DNA of 64,000 nucleotides from assembly GCF_003287275.1 (NCBI RefSeq), contig NZ_QEVW01000010.1, positions 121,461 through 185,460 on the forward strand, given 5' to 3'. Made by a program: the position numbers and the translations under genes. Below the pieces are notes generated by a model, which searched no databases, was not told the origin of the DNA, and was given only the letters and a program-made list of their open reading frames with translations. This document shows, one piece after another, positions 1 to 8,964 of this stretch; the first letter of the stretch is position 1, and each line of letters starts with the position of its first letter. Source of the DNA: Paenibacillus taichungensis (GTDB lineage Bacteria > Bacillota > Bacilli > Paenibacillales > Paenibacillaceae).

Positions 1-2
1 CG

Positions 3-788
3 ACATCACATCAGTCATTGATTACAGCGGATGAGATGTTGAACGATTTTCAGCGTATGCACAGTCAGTCCATCGGGATGACAGAGATGTCCGGCCAAAT
101 GGAACGTTCGGTAGATCATACGAAACAGACCTTCTCTTCTTTGATGAAAGGAATGGACGAGCTGACGGAATCTCACAACCGTTCCCGAGACATCATGGTG
201 CTGCTCGAGAAGGAAGCATCGGATATTGAAGCCATTACTCAGTCCGTCAAAAACATTGCAGAGGAAACAGGGCTGCTCGCTCTGAATGCTTCCATTGAGG
301 CTGCGCGTGCGGGAGAAGAAGGTGCAGGATTTGCTGTCGTGGCTCAACAGATTCGTAAGCTGGCAGATGAGAGTAAACAATCGGTGCATCGGATTAATGA
401 GCTGATCAGCCGCGTACAACAGCGGATTAAAGATACAGCTCAACTGATTCATGAACAGCATGGCCTGGTTGTGAATGAATCTGAGCGCACGATCTCTGTT
501 GATCAGACGTTGCAGGAGCTTACAGGTACGGTAGAGGTATTTATGAAGGGTGCTCATGAAATCGGCTCCAAAATTGGGGAACAGACCAGCCGCGTGGAAC
601 AAACGCACGGTCATGTGAAAAAGATTCAAGGGAAAGCTGGATCATTCTCGGATGAGGCGAGACGGATCATGGATGCGGCACATGAAGAGACGGCAATCAT
701 GCAGGAGATTTCATCCTCGGCTGAAGAGTTAAGACAGTTAACAGATCGATTAATGGACAAAACGAAAGCATTTCGGATGCAGCCTTGA
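3..788 (+). CDS. Methyl-accepting chemotaxis protein, C-terminal part (cut by window edge)
   Basis: The reading frame is open from the first bases of the window, so this is the 3' end of a longer gene. About 260 residues are visible and they are the cytoplasmic signalling part of a chemoreceptor. The highly conserved hairpin tip ([19 protein letters not shown], followed by [16 protein letters not shown]) lies near residues 80-120, and the rest is long heptad-rich coiled coil. By family knowledge this region binds CheA/CheW and carries methylation sites. No HAMP domain, membrane segment or sensing domain can be seen because they would lie to the left. The gene ends with TGA, and no strong terminator follows. 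A cytoplasmic or membrane-anchored receptor cannot be told apart from this fragment. A second, complete receptor occurs at 18237. Confidence 0.93.
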   Translation, partial: TSHQSLITADEMLNDFQRMHSQSIGMTEMSGQMERSVDHTKQTFSSLMKGMDELTESHNRSRDIMVLLEKEASDIEAITQSVKNIAEETGLLALNASIEAARAGEEGAGFAVVAQQIRKLADESKQSVHRINELISRVQQRIKDTAQLIHEQHGLVVNESERTISVDQTLQELTGTVEVFMKGAHEIGSKIGEQTSRVEQTHGHVKKIQGKAGSFSDEARRIMDAAHEETAIMQEISSSAEELRQLTDRLMDKTKAFRMQP

Positions 789-957
789 GCTGTTTCCGGG
801 GTGTTTTTTTGCTTATTATGGTTAAAGCCGAACGTTCTTTCGTAGAAACTGAAATATGTAAAGATTTTTTTATGAAACATTAACAAATTCGCAACGCTTG
901 GGCGATAAATGAAGATATAATGGTAGTATTCCACTACAGATTAAGGAGCCCAGCATA

Positions 958-1803
958 TTGAAAACTTGGACAGGTATCCTGCTGATGATTATTTTGGCGG
1001 TAGCGACGATTAGTACAACTTCGTCTGCCAGAACCATGAATGAATCGCAAAAACAGCTTAACATAGATGATCAATCCAGCCAGACCTCAGCGGTCGTGGC
1101 CTCCAATATAGAAACAATGAATGAAGCAGCATTTACAACGAAGGAATCGATTCCTGTTAAGGGAGAGTACGTTTCGGTTGCTCCGGAAAATGAGAATGTA
1201 AGACTGTACCCCATGAAAGTTGAAGGTTCAGGATATATATACAACGGAATGGTGTTAGAAGTGAACGGCAAGAAACGTGAATTCAGTAAATGGCAAGGAG
1301 AAGGCGGCTCCTACAAACCCGAAGTGCACGAACTGGATCTGAATGGAGATGGCAAGAAGGAGATTGTTGTGTTGTTTACAGCCGGTCACGGAACAGGCAT
1401 CTATCTGGGAGAAGCGCATATTATCAATCCAGATACGCTGGAAGAGATGAAGATGCAATCACTGGATGAAATTGTGAAGCAGCATGTAAATTCGAACGTC
1501 AGTGTTGCACCAGGTCAGGTGACGATCAACGTTACCGTTGATGGTGTACATGCAGAACCTTCTCTGATGGAGGAAGACACGAGCGAGGGAGTTTATAACG
1601 AGGAACTCAAGTTCGGCGGTGTTGTTTACTACAGTGTGGAGAATGGCAAGTTGGTTGTGTCGGCATCCGGTGCATATGGTATGGGTTTATATGACGGTGA
1701 TCTAAACTTTGCCTATGACTATAAAGATGGCGAGTGGCAGGCTGTGGACTTGGAATACAGCACGGAAGAGTATGAGGATGAGTACTATGAATCTTTTGAT
1801 TGA
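958..1803 (+). CDS. Secreted protein of unknown function with Asp-rich loop
   Basis: I do not recognise a named family. The gene starts with TTG, supported by AAGGAG nine bases upstream; the first 24 residues form a signal peptide (hydrophobic ILLMIILAVATI, then a small-residue cleavage area). The mature 250-residue protein contains DLNGDGKKEIVVLF near residue 130, which resembles the calcium-binding Asp loops of FG-GAP/VCBS-type repeat proteins and is followed by a Gly-rich strand. The C-terminus is strongly acidic and Tyr-rich (EEYEDEYYESFD). These traits suggest an exported, possibly cell-surface, beta-rich protein. It sits alone between the receptor fragment and another secreted protein, and no operon partner is evident. 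Confidence 0.75.
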   Translation: MKTWTGILLMIILAVATISTTSSARTMNESQKQLNIDDQSSQTSAVVASNIETMNEAAFTTKESIPVKGEYVSVAPENENVRLYPMKVEGSGYIYNGMVLEVNGKKREFSKWQGEGGSYKPEVHELDLNGDGKKEIVVLFTAGHGTGIYLGEAHIINPDTLEEMKMQSLDEIVKQHVNSNVSVAPGQVTINVTVDGVHAEPSLMEEDTSEGVYNEELKFGGVVYYSVENGKLVVSASGAYGMGLYDGDLNFAYDYKDGEWQAVDLEYSTEEYEDEYYESFD

Positions 1804-1975
1804 ACGGAAGTAAGCAGAAAAGAGCGGCATTGCTGAGAACAATGATAAAAAAATATGTCCCCACGGTCTGAAATGACAGAGGGAAACGGGTGAGGCTGAA
1901 AAAAATGATGAACCTTTAGCCTCGCTTTGTGCTATCCAAAATCGAATTTTATTTCAGAAATTTTCCATGAAATGG

Positions 1976-2003
1976 TTGACACAAACACTTTAGTCGTTTA
2001 AAT
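1976..2003 (+). promoter_or_regulatory. Possible sigmaA promoter for the copper amine oxidase-like secreted protein
   Basis: A perfect -35 box TTGACA at 1976-1981 is followed after 16 bases by TTAAAT, a weak -10 match. It lies about 55 bases upstream of the chosen start at 2059. The -10 choice is uncertain because TATAAA also occurs at 2005-2010, with a spacer that is too long. Confidence 0.4.
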
Positions 2004-2058
2004 GTATAAAGGATGGAACTCATCTATTTCATACTTTCACTTTCAGGAGGGATCATTA

Positions 2059-2772
2059 ATGAAGAAGAAGGTCGTATTGGGTTTAATGGTGGGTACACTA
2101 ACACTCGGCATCGGCACTGGAGCACTTGCAGCAACGGGTCTGGAACCGATCAAAGCGTATTTGAACAGCAAGATATCTCTGAAATTAAATGGGACAACGG
2201 TAACAGCCAAAGATGCTAATGGCAAAACGGTATTGCCGATTACTTACAACGGAACGACCTATTTGCCAGTGCGTGCAGTCGGCACGCTGCTCGGTACGGA
2301 AATTACGTATGACAGCGCAACATCATCCGTTAACATTGGCAGCAGTAATGAATCTGCACCACCATCCGAAACTGGCAAGCTGACATTAAGCTCGCTTGGA
2401 ACTGCAGCCTTGGGCACCTCCGACTGGCATACCAAGGATCCGGCCGAAACGGCGTACAAAGGCAAAGATTACAAAGATGTATACCTGCATACCGACACAG
2501 CCAAGCAAGGCAAGAGCTTCCAAGTCATGACCCAGAAAAAGTATGCCAAGCTGCATCTCGATCTGGCTGTTCTTGGCGGTTCACAGAAGCTTGAGATTAT
2601 GGACGAGAACAATACAACGCTCAAGACAGTATCGCTTGCCCCTGAAGACGGTTTGATTGGGGTAGACGTGGATGTTGCAGACACAGATTTCATCTTTGTT
2701 GAAATCGTTGATGAGGCCCCGGGCTCCTCTCTGTTTGTTCCATTGACGACCTCATATTTAACCAAAAAATAA
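2059..2772 (+). CDS. Secreted copper amine oxidase N-terminal-like domain protein
   Basis: The start was set at 2059 because AGGAGG lies eight bases upstream; an in-frame ATG at 2002 has no ribosome binding site. Residues 1-25 are a signal peptide ending near ALAATG. Residues about 35-90 match the copper amine oxidase N-terminal-like (stalk) domain common in Paenibacillus exported proteins: LNGTTVTAKDANGKTVLPI, then YNGTTYLPVRAVGTLLG and EITYDSATSSVNI. The rest, about 130 residues, is a beta-rich domain without a recognised motif. In this family the stalk domain is not catalytic and is thought to be a structural, possibly wall-associated, module. A strong terminator follows directly. Confidence 0.82.
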   Translation: MKKKVVLGLMVGTLTLGIGTGALAATGLEPIKAYLNSKISLKLNGTTVTAKDANGKTVLPITYNGTTYLPVRAVGTLLGTEITYDSATSSVNIGSSNESAPPSETGKLTLSSLGTAALGTSDWHTKDPAETAYKGKDYKDVYLHTDTAKQGKSFQVMTQKKYAKLHLDLAVLGGSQKLEIMDENNTTLKTVSLAPEDGLIGVDVDVADTDFIFVEIVDEAPGSSLFVPLTTSYLTKK

Positions 2773-2784
2773 ACGAGATAATAA

Positions 2785-2849
2785 AAACGATTATCGCTTA
2801 TGCATTGCCGGACGGTTATTCCGGACTGGCATAGCGATAATCGTTTTTT
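2785..2849. terminator. Bidirectional intrinsic terminator
   Basis: A perfect 15-base inverted repeat (AAAACGATTATCGCT at 2785-2799 against 2833-2847) carries a further small inner hairpin and is followed by a T run. A-rich sequence on the left side makes it usable for the minus-strand dioxygenase gene as well. It separates two convergent genes. Confidence 0.9.
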
Positions 2850-2874
2850 CGTTCTTTTGGGACGTATGATCTGG

Positions 2875-3849
2875 TTAGCGAATTACGGTATCGAGCGGTT
2901 TGAGATTTGCTTCGATCTCTGCACGGCGACCTTCAAGGAATGGAGGCAATGCCAGGGACTCTCCAAGATAAGCCAGTTCTTCATCCGTGTCGAACCCGGG
3001 ACCATCGGTTGCCAGCTCGAACAGAATGCCATTAGCTTCACGGAAGTACAGGGAGCGGAAGTAGAAACGGTCTACGAAACCGGAATTCGGGAATCGGAAA
3101 TTATGAACCCGTTCCACCCATTGTTTCAGTTCTTCTTCATTATCGACCCGGAAGGCAACATGGTGCACACTGCCTCGACCAGGGCGTTCTTGGGTAAGGT
3201 CATTTCGTTCTTCGACATGCACCTCGGAGCCGCTACCACCTTCACCGGATTCGAAGACGAGTACATCGGGTTGGCCTGCGACAAAAGCAGGATAGGTTCC
3301 TTTTTGACGGAAGCCGAGCAGTTCGGTAAGAACTGGAGTGGTAAGAGAGGCATCTTTAACGGTAAGATGCACTGGGCCTAAGCCGACAATGCCATACTCG
3401 ACAGGCACAGGGCTTTGATCCCAAGGTTTGCCCCCGGCAACACCTGTATTGTGTTCATCAGAAACAAGGATCAGACGTTGTCCCTCAAAGTCTGTAAACG
3501 AGAGAGTGGCGCGCCCCCCACGTTCGGTGATTTCTCCATGAGGAACATCGAATTCTTCAAAACGCTGTTGCCAGTACGCAAGGGCTGCATCGCTAGGAAC
3601 ACGAAGTGACGTTGCTGAGATGCTGTTCACGCCTTCACGTGTCTGTCCGGCCATTGGAATTTCAAAGAAAGTAAGTTCAGTACCGGGATTCCCTTTTTCA
3701 TCTCCATAGAAGAGGTGGTAGACTGAAACATCATCCTGGTTGACTGTTTTTTTGATCAATCGCAATCCCATGACGTTGGTGTAGAACCGATAATTCTCAG
3801 TGGCGTGAGCAGTCAGTGCAGATACATGGTGAAGTCCTTTGATTTGCAT
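2875..3849 (-). CDS. Ring-cleaving dioxygenase (glyoxalase/MhqO-MhqE type)
   Basis: This 324-residue protein belongs to the vicinal-oxygen-chelate (glyoxalase) superfamily, in the group of Bacillus MhqA/MhqE/MhqO ring-cleaving dioxygenases tied to quinone and hydroquinone detoxification. It has two paired beta-alpha-beta-beta-beta modules. The N-terminal metal-ligand motif is GLHHVSALTAHATENYRFY, a second-module His lies in GSVHHVAFRV near residue 215, and a Glu lies in GILFELATDGPGF near residue 265. The start at 3849 is chosen because AGGAGG precedes it; a start ten codons upstream has no binding site. The gene is monocistronic. Metal dependence and substrate are inferred from the family only. 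Confidence 0.9.
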   Translation of the reverse strand: MQIKGLHHVSALTAHATENYRFYTNVMGLRLIKKTVNQDDVSVYHLFYGDEKGNPGTELTFFEIPMAGQTREGVNSISATSLRVPSDAALAYWQQRFEEFDVPHGEITERGGRATLSFTDFEGQRLILVSDEHNTGVAGGKPWDQSPVPVEYGIVGLGPVHLTVKDASLTTPVLTELLGFRQKGTYPAFVAGQPDVLVFESGEGGSGSEVHVEERNDLTQERPGRGSVHHVAFRVDNEEELKQWVERVHNFRFPNSGFVDRFYFRSLYFREANGILFELATDGPGFDTDEELAYLGESLALPPFLEGRRAEIEANLKPLDTVIR

Positions 3850-4045
3850 TATAAATTCCTCCTGGTTATATATGTTCAACTAATGAGTGTTTACACAGGC
3901 ACTCCGATGACAGAACAATCCGAAAGCTTCTTCAGTTTATTTCTGTCCTCTCCGTTATCGTGTAAATGTATAGAAGAACATAGATATATTTTATAATATT
4001 CCGTTAAGAAAGTTACTAACTTTTAGTTTGTTTTGTTGTTGAATT

Positions 4046-4063
4046 TATCTTAACATAAAGATA
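4046..4063. promoter_or_regulatory. Dyad in the 336-base divergent intergenic region
   Basis: The gap 3850-4185 between the dioxygenase (minus) and the YwaF-like gene (plus) is AT-rich and contains no gene. It does contain a perfect inverted repeat, TATCTT-AACATA-AAGATA, about 200 bases upstream of the dioxygenase start. Bacillus mhq genes are controlled by the MarR-type repressor MhqR through an AT-rich dyad, so this may be an operator. The distance is long and the assignment is tentative. Confidence 0.3.
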
Positions 4064-4185
4064 TTTAAAATACAATCCTAATTTAGAATTCCATCTGGAC
4101 AGTCTGCTCATTCAATGCCAAAATGAAAAAGTTAACATTAAAGAGATATATTGTGTTCCTGTAATGAGAAGGAGAGAAGAGGCAC

Positions 4186-4947
4186 ATGGCTTATCCTCAG
4201 TGGTTAGACCCTTATGATGCAGAACCGTTTATGCTGTTTTCCACTTCGCACCTATGGGCGATTAGCCTTATTGCTGCATTAATTATATTGATGTTCCTGT
4301 TTCGGAATCGGCTGCGCTCATTATCATCCAACATACGCCGTACTATTCGAATTACGATGGCCTGTGTCATGTTCGGCTGTGAGATTGTACTTCAGCTCTG
4401 GTATGTATATGGGGATGTATGGAGTCTACAGACTTCATTGCCGCTGGAACTATGCAGTCTGTCACTATTGTTATCTGCGCTGCTATTATTGACACGCAGC
4501 CGACTGCTGCATTCTGCATTGCTGTTCGCAGGAATAGCAGGAGCCTTGATGGCGATCGTAACCCCTAATCTCGGTTATGATTATGCACATTTTCGTTTCA
4601 TTCAATTTTTTACTGCTCACGCCTGTATTATTCTGGCTTTGCTCTATATGACTTGGGTGGAACAGCTTCGTCCAAGTTGGAGATCAGTGCTGGGATCGAT
4701 GATATTCGTGAACGTGGCTGCGTTGGTCGTATACGGTGTGGATGTCCTGCTTGAAGCCAATTATATGTTTCTAAGACACAAACCGAATACGCCTTCAGTA
4801 CTCGACATGTTGGGGCCCTACCCCATGTACATTCTTGGGGAAGAGGTACTGGCGTTAGTCATGTTCTCCCTAATGTACGTCCTGCTCTTTGCGATTCCGG
4901 AGCGACTGAATAATCGGGTGAGGAGAGGAAAGAGTTCAGCGCTCTAG
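4186..4947 (+). CDS. TIGR02206 family integral membrane protein (YwaF-like)
   Basis: This 253-residue protein has about six to seven hydrophobic helices with short loops. It carries the family pattern of YwaF/TIGR02206 proteins: FSTSHLWAIS near the N-terminus, LPLELCSLSLLLSALLLL near residue 85, TPNLGYDYAHFRFIQFFTAHACIILALLYM near residues 125-155, and NYMFLRHKP followed by GPYPMYILGEEVLALVMF. The family is widespread in Firmicutes and related to eukaryotic TMEM164, but its biochemical role in bacteria is not settled. GAAGGAGAG precedes the ATG. It stands alone, and a hairpin terminator follows at 5021. Confidence 0.88.
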   Translation: MAYPQWLDPYDAEPFMLFSTSHLWAISLIAALIILMFLFRNRLRSLSSNIRRTIRITMACVMFGCEIVLQLWYVYGDVWSLQTSLPLELCSLSLLLSALLLLTRSRLLHSALLFAGIAGALMAIVTPNLGYDYAHFRFIQFFTAHACIILALLYMTWVEQLRPSWRSVLGSMIFVNVAALVVYGVDVLLEANYMFLRHKPNTPSVLDMLGPYPMYILGEEVLALVMFSLMYVLLFAIPERLNNRVRRGKSSAL

Positions 4948-5020
4948 TTAAAAATCATTTGTCCTGATGGTAGGCAGCGGGGGCTGTTCTTCGTTCTTCT
5001 CTAAAGATATATTTCAAACT

Positions 5021-5067
5021 AAACATCCCGCAGTGATCTTGATATCCAGATCGTTTGCGGGATGTTT
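5021..5067. terminator. Intrinsic terminator between convergent genes
   Basis: A perfect 12-base stem (AAACATCCCGCA against TGCGGGATGTTT) encloses a loop that itself pairs partly (GATCTTGATATCCAGATC). It lies between the YwaF-like gene and the minus-strand SDR gene and probably serves both. Confidence 0.75.
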
Positions 5068-5101
5068 GGTTGTTAACTTCACAGAGATATGTTTCTAATT
5101 T

Positions 5102-5896
5102 TTATCCCCGAAGCAAAGATTCCGCTCCATCCACGTAGATCCGGGTGCCGGTCACATGGGAAGATTCATCAGAGGCGAGGAAGAGCACCAGATTGGCGAC
5201 TTGCTTCGACGTTCCAGGTTCACCTTTGAGTGGATGTTCATGACCTTCCGGAAATTCAACAGGGATCTGTAATTCTTTTAGATCGTCCGAAGGATAGGTG
5301 TTATCATCGATGTTCGTATCTATGGCTCCCGGGCAGACGGCGTTGACACGGATCTTGTAACGGGCCAGTTCCAATGCAGCCATCTTCGTAAAAGCCGTCT
5401 GACCAGCTTTACTGGAAGCGTATGCAGAGAACCCAATGCCAGAGAATACGCGGTTACCGTTAATCGAACTTGTAATAATGATGCTGCCGCCGCGGTCTTT
5501 CAAATGGGGGATGGCGTACTTCACAGTTGCGAACGTGCCGCGCATATTGATGCCCATCGTCTGATCCCAGTCTTCAGGTTCCATCGTTTCGATGGGAGCC
5601 ATCGTGCCATTAATTCCCGCATTGGCAAACACAATATCGAGCTGTCCGGCTTGCTCCGCTACCTGATTGATTGCTTTTTGTACGTTGTCCGGTTTGGATA
5701 TATCACATTCAATGACGTGTGCTTCTCCGCCTGCGTTTTCGATCGTCTGTTTGGTTTTCTCTGCATTCTCCGGGGTCCGGTCCAGCATGAACACTTTGGC
5801 CCCATGCTCAGCGAAACGAATGGCTGTTGCCTGACCAATTCCCGAGCCACCTCCGGTTACAATCGCAACTTTTCCTTGCAAACGTTGTTCAGTCAT
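5102..5896 (-). CDS. SDR family NAD(P)-dependent oxidoreductase
   Basis: This is a classical short-chain dehydrogenase/reductase of 264 residues. The Rossmann cofactor motif TGGGSGIGQ lies near residues 14-22, the structural NAG motif is in FANAGING near residue 92, the catalytic Ser is in IITSSING, and the YxxxK pair is in YASSKAG near residues 160-164. The C-terminal HVTGTRIYVDGAESL is the usual family ending. A GGAGGG site precedes the ATG by six bases. Asp near the end of the second strand (FMLDRTPE) favours NAD over NADP; this is an inference. Substrate cannot be read from the sequence. Confidence 0.92.
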   Translation of the reverse strand: MTEQRLQGKVAIVTGGGSGIGQATAIRFAEHGAKVFMLDRTPENAEKTKQTIENAGGEAHVIECDISKPDNVQKAINQVAEQAGQLDIVFANAGINGTMAPIETMEPEDWDQTMGINMRGTFATVKYAIPHLKDRGGSIIITSSINGNRVFSGIGFSAYASSKAGQTAFTKMAALELARYKIRVNAVCPGAIDTNIDDNTYPSDDLKELQIPVEFPEGHEHPLKGEPGTSKQVANLVLFLASDESSHVTGTRIYVDGAESLLRG

Positions 5897-5982
5897 CCTT
5901 ATCCCTCCGTATCGTATGGATTGTCGGTATACTCTCTATCTCTACATACCCCACTCCCGCATGGTGAATCAGTTGAATCCAT

Positions 5983-6008
5983 ATAAAAAAGGACCGCATC
6001 GCGGCCCT
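5983..6008 (-). terminator. Terminator of the YqkE-like gene
   Basis: Read on the minus strand, GGGCCGC-GAT-GCGGTCC (one G.T pair) is followed by six T. It lies 45 bases downstream of the stop codon at 6054. Confidence 0.75.
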
Positions 6009-6053
6009 CAGTTTGCATCCTTTATGATTATATTGATCTGATTGCTTGTAAAA

Positions 6054-6311
6054 TTACTTATGTTTCTTCCAATCCATCGAACTATTGTTCAACAGGTACT
6101 CAAAATCATTATCTTTCCGCTTCTGTTCCGCTTTACGAGCTTCTTCGGCCTGCAGGCGTTCCTGCTCTTTGCGGTCTGCCTCGGCAGCCTTGGCTTCATC
6201 AGCCTGAGCCTTCAGTTTCTCTAACACATCACTGCTCAGCAGATCCTTAAGTGTGGTCGGTTTATCCTGTGCTGCTTTGGGAGCAGGGGTGTGTTTTTTG
6301 GATTTTGCCAT
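6054..6311 (-). CDS. YqkE-like small charged protein (DUF3886 type)
   Basis: This is an 85-residue, highly charged protein with an Ala/Glu/Lys-rich central helix (residues about 35-70, EARKAEQKRK) and a basic N-terminus (MAKSKKHTPAPK). It ends in NDFEYLLNNSSMDWKKHK, which resembles Bacillus YqkE. No function is established for the family. The start at 6311 is fixed by AGAGGAGA ten bases upstream; the longer frame to 6335 has no binding site. It is cytoplasmic and probably a coiled coil or a single long helix. A clear terminator follows, so it is transcribed alone. Confidence 0.75.
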   Translation of the reverse strand: MAKSKKHTPAPKAAQDKPTTLKDLLSSDVLEKLKAQADEAKAAEADRKEQERLQAEEARKAEQKRKDNDFEYLLNNSSMDWKKHK

Positions 6312-6511
6312 AGAATAATCTCCTCTCAAAAACATGAATCAGCTTCCATTATCGTTCAGTAAACATATTATATCAGGTTCACCGAACCCATTCCATGAAA
6401 CTGAGGGACAAAAGCAGGAATTAGGGAGTTGCGTGACGAATGAAAACGGGTATAAATTCATATATTATTACCGATACTGCGACTATTCCCGGGAGAAAGG
6501 AGTCGTTGTTC

Positions 6512-6622
6512 GTGGAAGTAAACCGTAGTTTACTGAAAGGGCTTGCATGGGGTGTTGCTTTCAGCTGTCCGCTATGGATTGCGATCATCGGGTGGTTGCG
6601 TTTGATGGGATGGATGTATTGA
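6512..6622 (+). CDS. Very small single-span membrane protein
   Basis: This is a 36-residue ORF starting with GTG, preceded by AAAGGAG with nine bases of spacing. The peptide has a short polar head (VEVNRSLLKG) and one hydrophobic stretch (LAWGVAFSCPLWIAIIGWL), which predicts a single transmembrane helix. A longer frame from 6440 exists but lacks a binding site. I do not recognise a family. The strong ribosome binding site and the clean membrane-segment composition are the only support, so this is a plausible but unproven gene. Confidence 0.45.
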   Translation: MEVNRSLLKGLAWGVAFSCPLWIAIIGWLRLMGWMY

Positions 6623-6692
6623 GACCAGCGGGTTGCAGAGCTGCTGCATATAGAGTTGTGCCAGAATAGGGCATTTTTTATAAAGTTATTTA

Positions 6693-6706
6693 TGTAAACG
6701 CTAACA
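6693..6706. promoter_or_regulatory. cre-like site with no obvious target promoter
   Basis: TGTAAACGCTAACA matches the CcpA consensus TGWAANCGNTNNCA at every defined position. It lies downstream of both flanking genes, just before a terminator, rather than at a promoter. Confidence 0.45.
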
Positions 6707-6712
6707 TTGAAT

Positions 6713-6753
6713 AAAGCTCTGCCTTGCGTGAATACGCAGGACAGAGCTTTTGT
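6713..6753. terminator. Intrinsic terminator between convergent genes
   Basis: A 16-base stem with two mismatches (AAGCTCTGCCTTGCGT against ACGCAGGACAGAGCTT) and a four-base loop is followed by TTTTGTTT on the plus strand. It lies 50 bases past the stop of the minus-strand cyclophilin gene. Confidence 0.75.
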
Positions 6754-6804
6754 TTGTCTTACAGGTTATGAATCAAGATGGATAACTAAGATCTGTTCCA
6801 AAGG

Positions 6805-7452
6805 TTAAGGCATTTTTACCGGTTCTGGATATTCCAGACCGTGGGTGTCAACAGTGACTTTTTTCATCACCTGATCGGTAACCGGTTTGTCTTGTGCGCC
6901 TATTTCCTGAGCAGCGATTCCATCAACGACTTCCATACCTTCTGTAACTTTACCGAATGTGGCATAGGCATTATCGAGATAATCAGCATCCGCTAACATG
7001 ATGAAAAACTGGGAACCTGCGGAGTCCAGATTATCGGATTTACGCGCCATTGAAATCACTCCACGAGTATGGTTCAGATGGTTTTTGTGACCATTAGATG
7101 TAAACTCACCTTTAATGGTATATCCTGGGCCGCCCGAACCATCACCGTTTGGATCGCCACCCTGGATCATAAAGCCTGGGATAACACGGTGAAAGTTCAG
7201 GCCATCATAGAAACCTTTATTGGCGAGTGAGATGAAATTGTACACGGTATTTGGCGCAATTTCGGGATATAGTTCAATGACGATCTTCTGCCCATCTTGC
7301 ATTTCAATTGTGGCCACTGGATTTGGCCCTTCAGGCGGTGCTGGGACGGCTTCCGTTGCGCCGCTTGAAGGGCGTCCACAACCACTAATGACGATAAGCA
7401 GCATCGCTAGAACCAGCGACACAGCTGTTGTTTTTTTCCACCGAAAAGACAT
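6805..7452 (-). CDS. Lipoprotein peptidyl-prolyl cis-trans isomerase, cyclophilin type
   Basis: This 215-residue protein starts at 7452, supported by AAGGGGGA upstream; the frame extends further but without a site. The N-terminus is a lipoprotein signal (SLVLAMLLIVISGC, lipobox ISGC), followed by a short Pro-rich linker. The cyclophilin fold occupies about residues 45-205. Its active-site signatures are present: FHRVIPGFMIQGGDPNGDGSGGPGY, then SMARKSDNLDSAGSQFFIML and FGKVTEGMEVVDGI. It is therefore expected to be anchored to the outer face of the membrane and to assist folding of exported proteins; the window encodes many secreted enzymes. Transcribed alone between a terminator and the divergent MFS gene. 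Confidence 0.93.
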   Translation of the reverse strand: MSFRWKKTTAVSLVLAMLLIVISGCGRPSSGATEAVPAPPEGPNPVATIEMQDGQKIVIELYPEIAPNTVYNFISLANKGFYDGLNFHRVIPGFMIQGGDPNGDGSGGPGYTIKGEFTSNGHKNHLNHTRGVISMARKSDNLDSAGSQFFIMLADADYLDNAYATFGKVTEGMEVVDGIAAQEIGAQDKPVTDQVMKKVTVDTHGLEYPEPVKMP

Positions 7453-7710
7453 GAGAACGTTCCCCCTTGCATCTCTGCATAATATATTTTTGTCAGAATT
7501 ATTTTCGGATAATCCCTCAACTATCATACCGTTTTTGCGGACAAGATGGCAATGCAAGGCAGGATATTATGGGCGATAAGGGATGGTGTAAATGCTTACA
7601 GAGGTGTAAAATAAGGAAAATGCTTCCGCAGTCAGGGACGTACGGGTCTGTTCCGTCCGCTCCAATACACGGCAGTCCCGACGTCATTAACGGAAAGGGC
7701 GTGCGGGTAT

Positions 7711-8922
7711 ATGGACTTCTCGTGGAAGCGTAATCTGGTGATTTTGTGGATTGGTGTGTTTTTTTGCAGCACCGCTTATTCAATCTCCATCCCATTTCTG
7801 CCTTTGTTTCTGAGTGGCGATCTGGGCGTTCGTGATCACCTGGAGTTCTGGTCAGGGCTTGCCTTTGGCATCACGTTTCTGGCAAGTGCGCTGGTGTCTC
7901 CCTTCTGGGGATCACTGGCTGACAAATACGGGCGCAAGCCAATGCTGATCCGGTCGGGATACAGCCTTGCGGTTTTGTATTTGATCAATTATTTTGTGCA
8001 GGACCCCTATTCGCTAATCGTGGTTCGTTTGTTTCAGGGATTGCTTGCGGGGTTTGTTCCGGCGGCGATTGCACTGGTCGGTACCAATACACCGGAAGAG
8101 AAGACAGGGTATGCGCTTGGTATCATGTCAACAGCCGGCGCAACAGGAGGTATAATCGGCCCGTTAATTGGCGGGGTCGTAAGCCACTATTATGGCAACC
8201 GGAATGCGTTTTTATTTTCCAGCATCGTAGTATTGGTCTCGGCGTTGATCGCAACCTTCTGGGTCAAAGAAGAGAACTTCAACCGGAACAAGGCACGTTC
8301 TCATGTGATGGATGACATCCGTGAAGCCAGGGCCAATCGATTGTTTATTACGGTGCTTGGCATGATGGGCATATGTACCTTCTCCGTGATGATTCTGGAG
8401 CCATTATTGACCGTATACGTGATGGAAATGGGCATTCAGCCCGATCGTGCTTCTCTCAGCTCGGGTATTATTTTCTCTGCAGTTGGTGTAGCTACGGTTA
8501 TTATGGCGCCGCGTTGGGGCAAGATCGGTTCACGAATCGGATATGGCAAAGTACTGATCATTGGCCTCGTTGGTGGGGCGATCGGTAACCTGCTGCAGTT
8601 TTTCACTACAGGCTATATTGGATTCGGCATCTTGCGTTTTGTGTATGGATTATTCTTTGCTGCGGTGTTCCCGGCGATTAATGCAATGATTGTGCAAGTG
8701 ACTGAACCTGGCTTCCGGGGAAGAGCATTCAGCCTGAATCAGTCGGCTTCTCAAATCGGTACGATGGCGGGGCCGATAATCGGTGGTGTTCTGGGTGGTT
8801 GGTTTCCGATTCGTTGGATTTTTATCATCAATGGAGTGGCGCTGCTAATTACCGCCATTGTGGCGAAATGGTCCCGACTGGAGGAGAAGTTGCCGGGATC
8901 GGGCAAACCCTTGGCGAAGTAA
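7711..8922 (+). CDS. MFS transporter, DHA1-type multidrug exporter
   Basis: A 403-residue protein with twelve predicted membrane helices. The loop 2-3 signature of the major facilitator superfamily is clear (WGSLADKYGRKP near residue 72), and a drug:H+ antiporter motif C-like stretch follows in helix 5 (GATGGIIGPLIGGVV). The second half repeats the motif weakly (PRWGKIGSRIGYGK). By family the protein exports small, often hydrophobic, compounds using the proton gradient; the substrate is unknown. The ribosome binding site (GGAAAGGG) is moderate and sits twelve bases upstream of the ATG. A terminator follows and no regulator is adjacent. Confidence 0.88.
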   Translation: MDFSWKRNLVILWIGVFFCSTAYSISIPFLPLFLSGDLGVRDHLEFWSGLAFGITFLASALVSPFWGSLADKYGRKPMLIRSGYSLAVLYLINYFVQDPYSLIVVRLFQGLLAGFVPAAIALVGTNTPEEKTGYALGIMSTAGATGGIIGPLIGGVVSHYYGNRNAFLFSSIVVLVSALIATFWVKEENFNRNKARSHVMDDIREARANRLFITVLGMMGICTFSVMILEPLLTVYVMEMGIQPDRASLSSGIIFSAVGVATVIMAPRWGKIGSRIGYGKVLIIGLVGGAIGNLLQFFTTGYIGFGILRFVYGLFFAAVFPAINAMIVQVTEPGFRGRAFSLNQSASQIGTMAGPIIGGVLGGWFPIRWIFIINGVALLITAIVAKWSRLEEKLPGSGKPLAK

Positions 8923-8964
8923 TCAATAACGTAAAACGTTAAATGGTTTATCGGATATCAGAGC

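Noticed and set aside
790..815. Terminator after the first chemoreceptor fragment
   Set aside because: A T run is present but the stem is too weak to support a call.
2800..3381. 193-codon plus-strand frame opposite the dioxygenase gene
   Set aside because: Antisense shadow of a clearly recognised enzyme; no ribosome binding site or domain.
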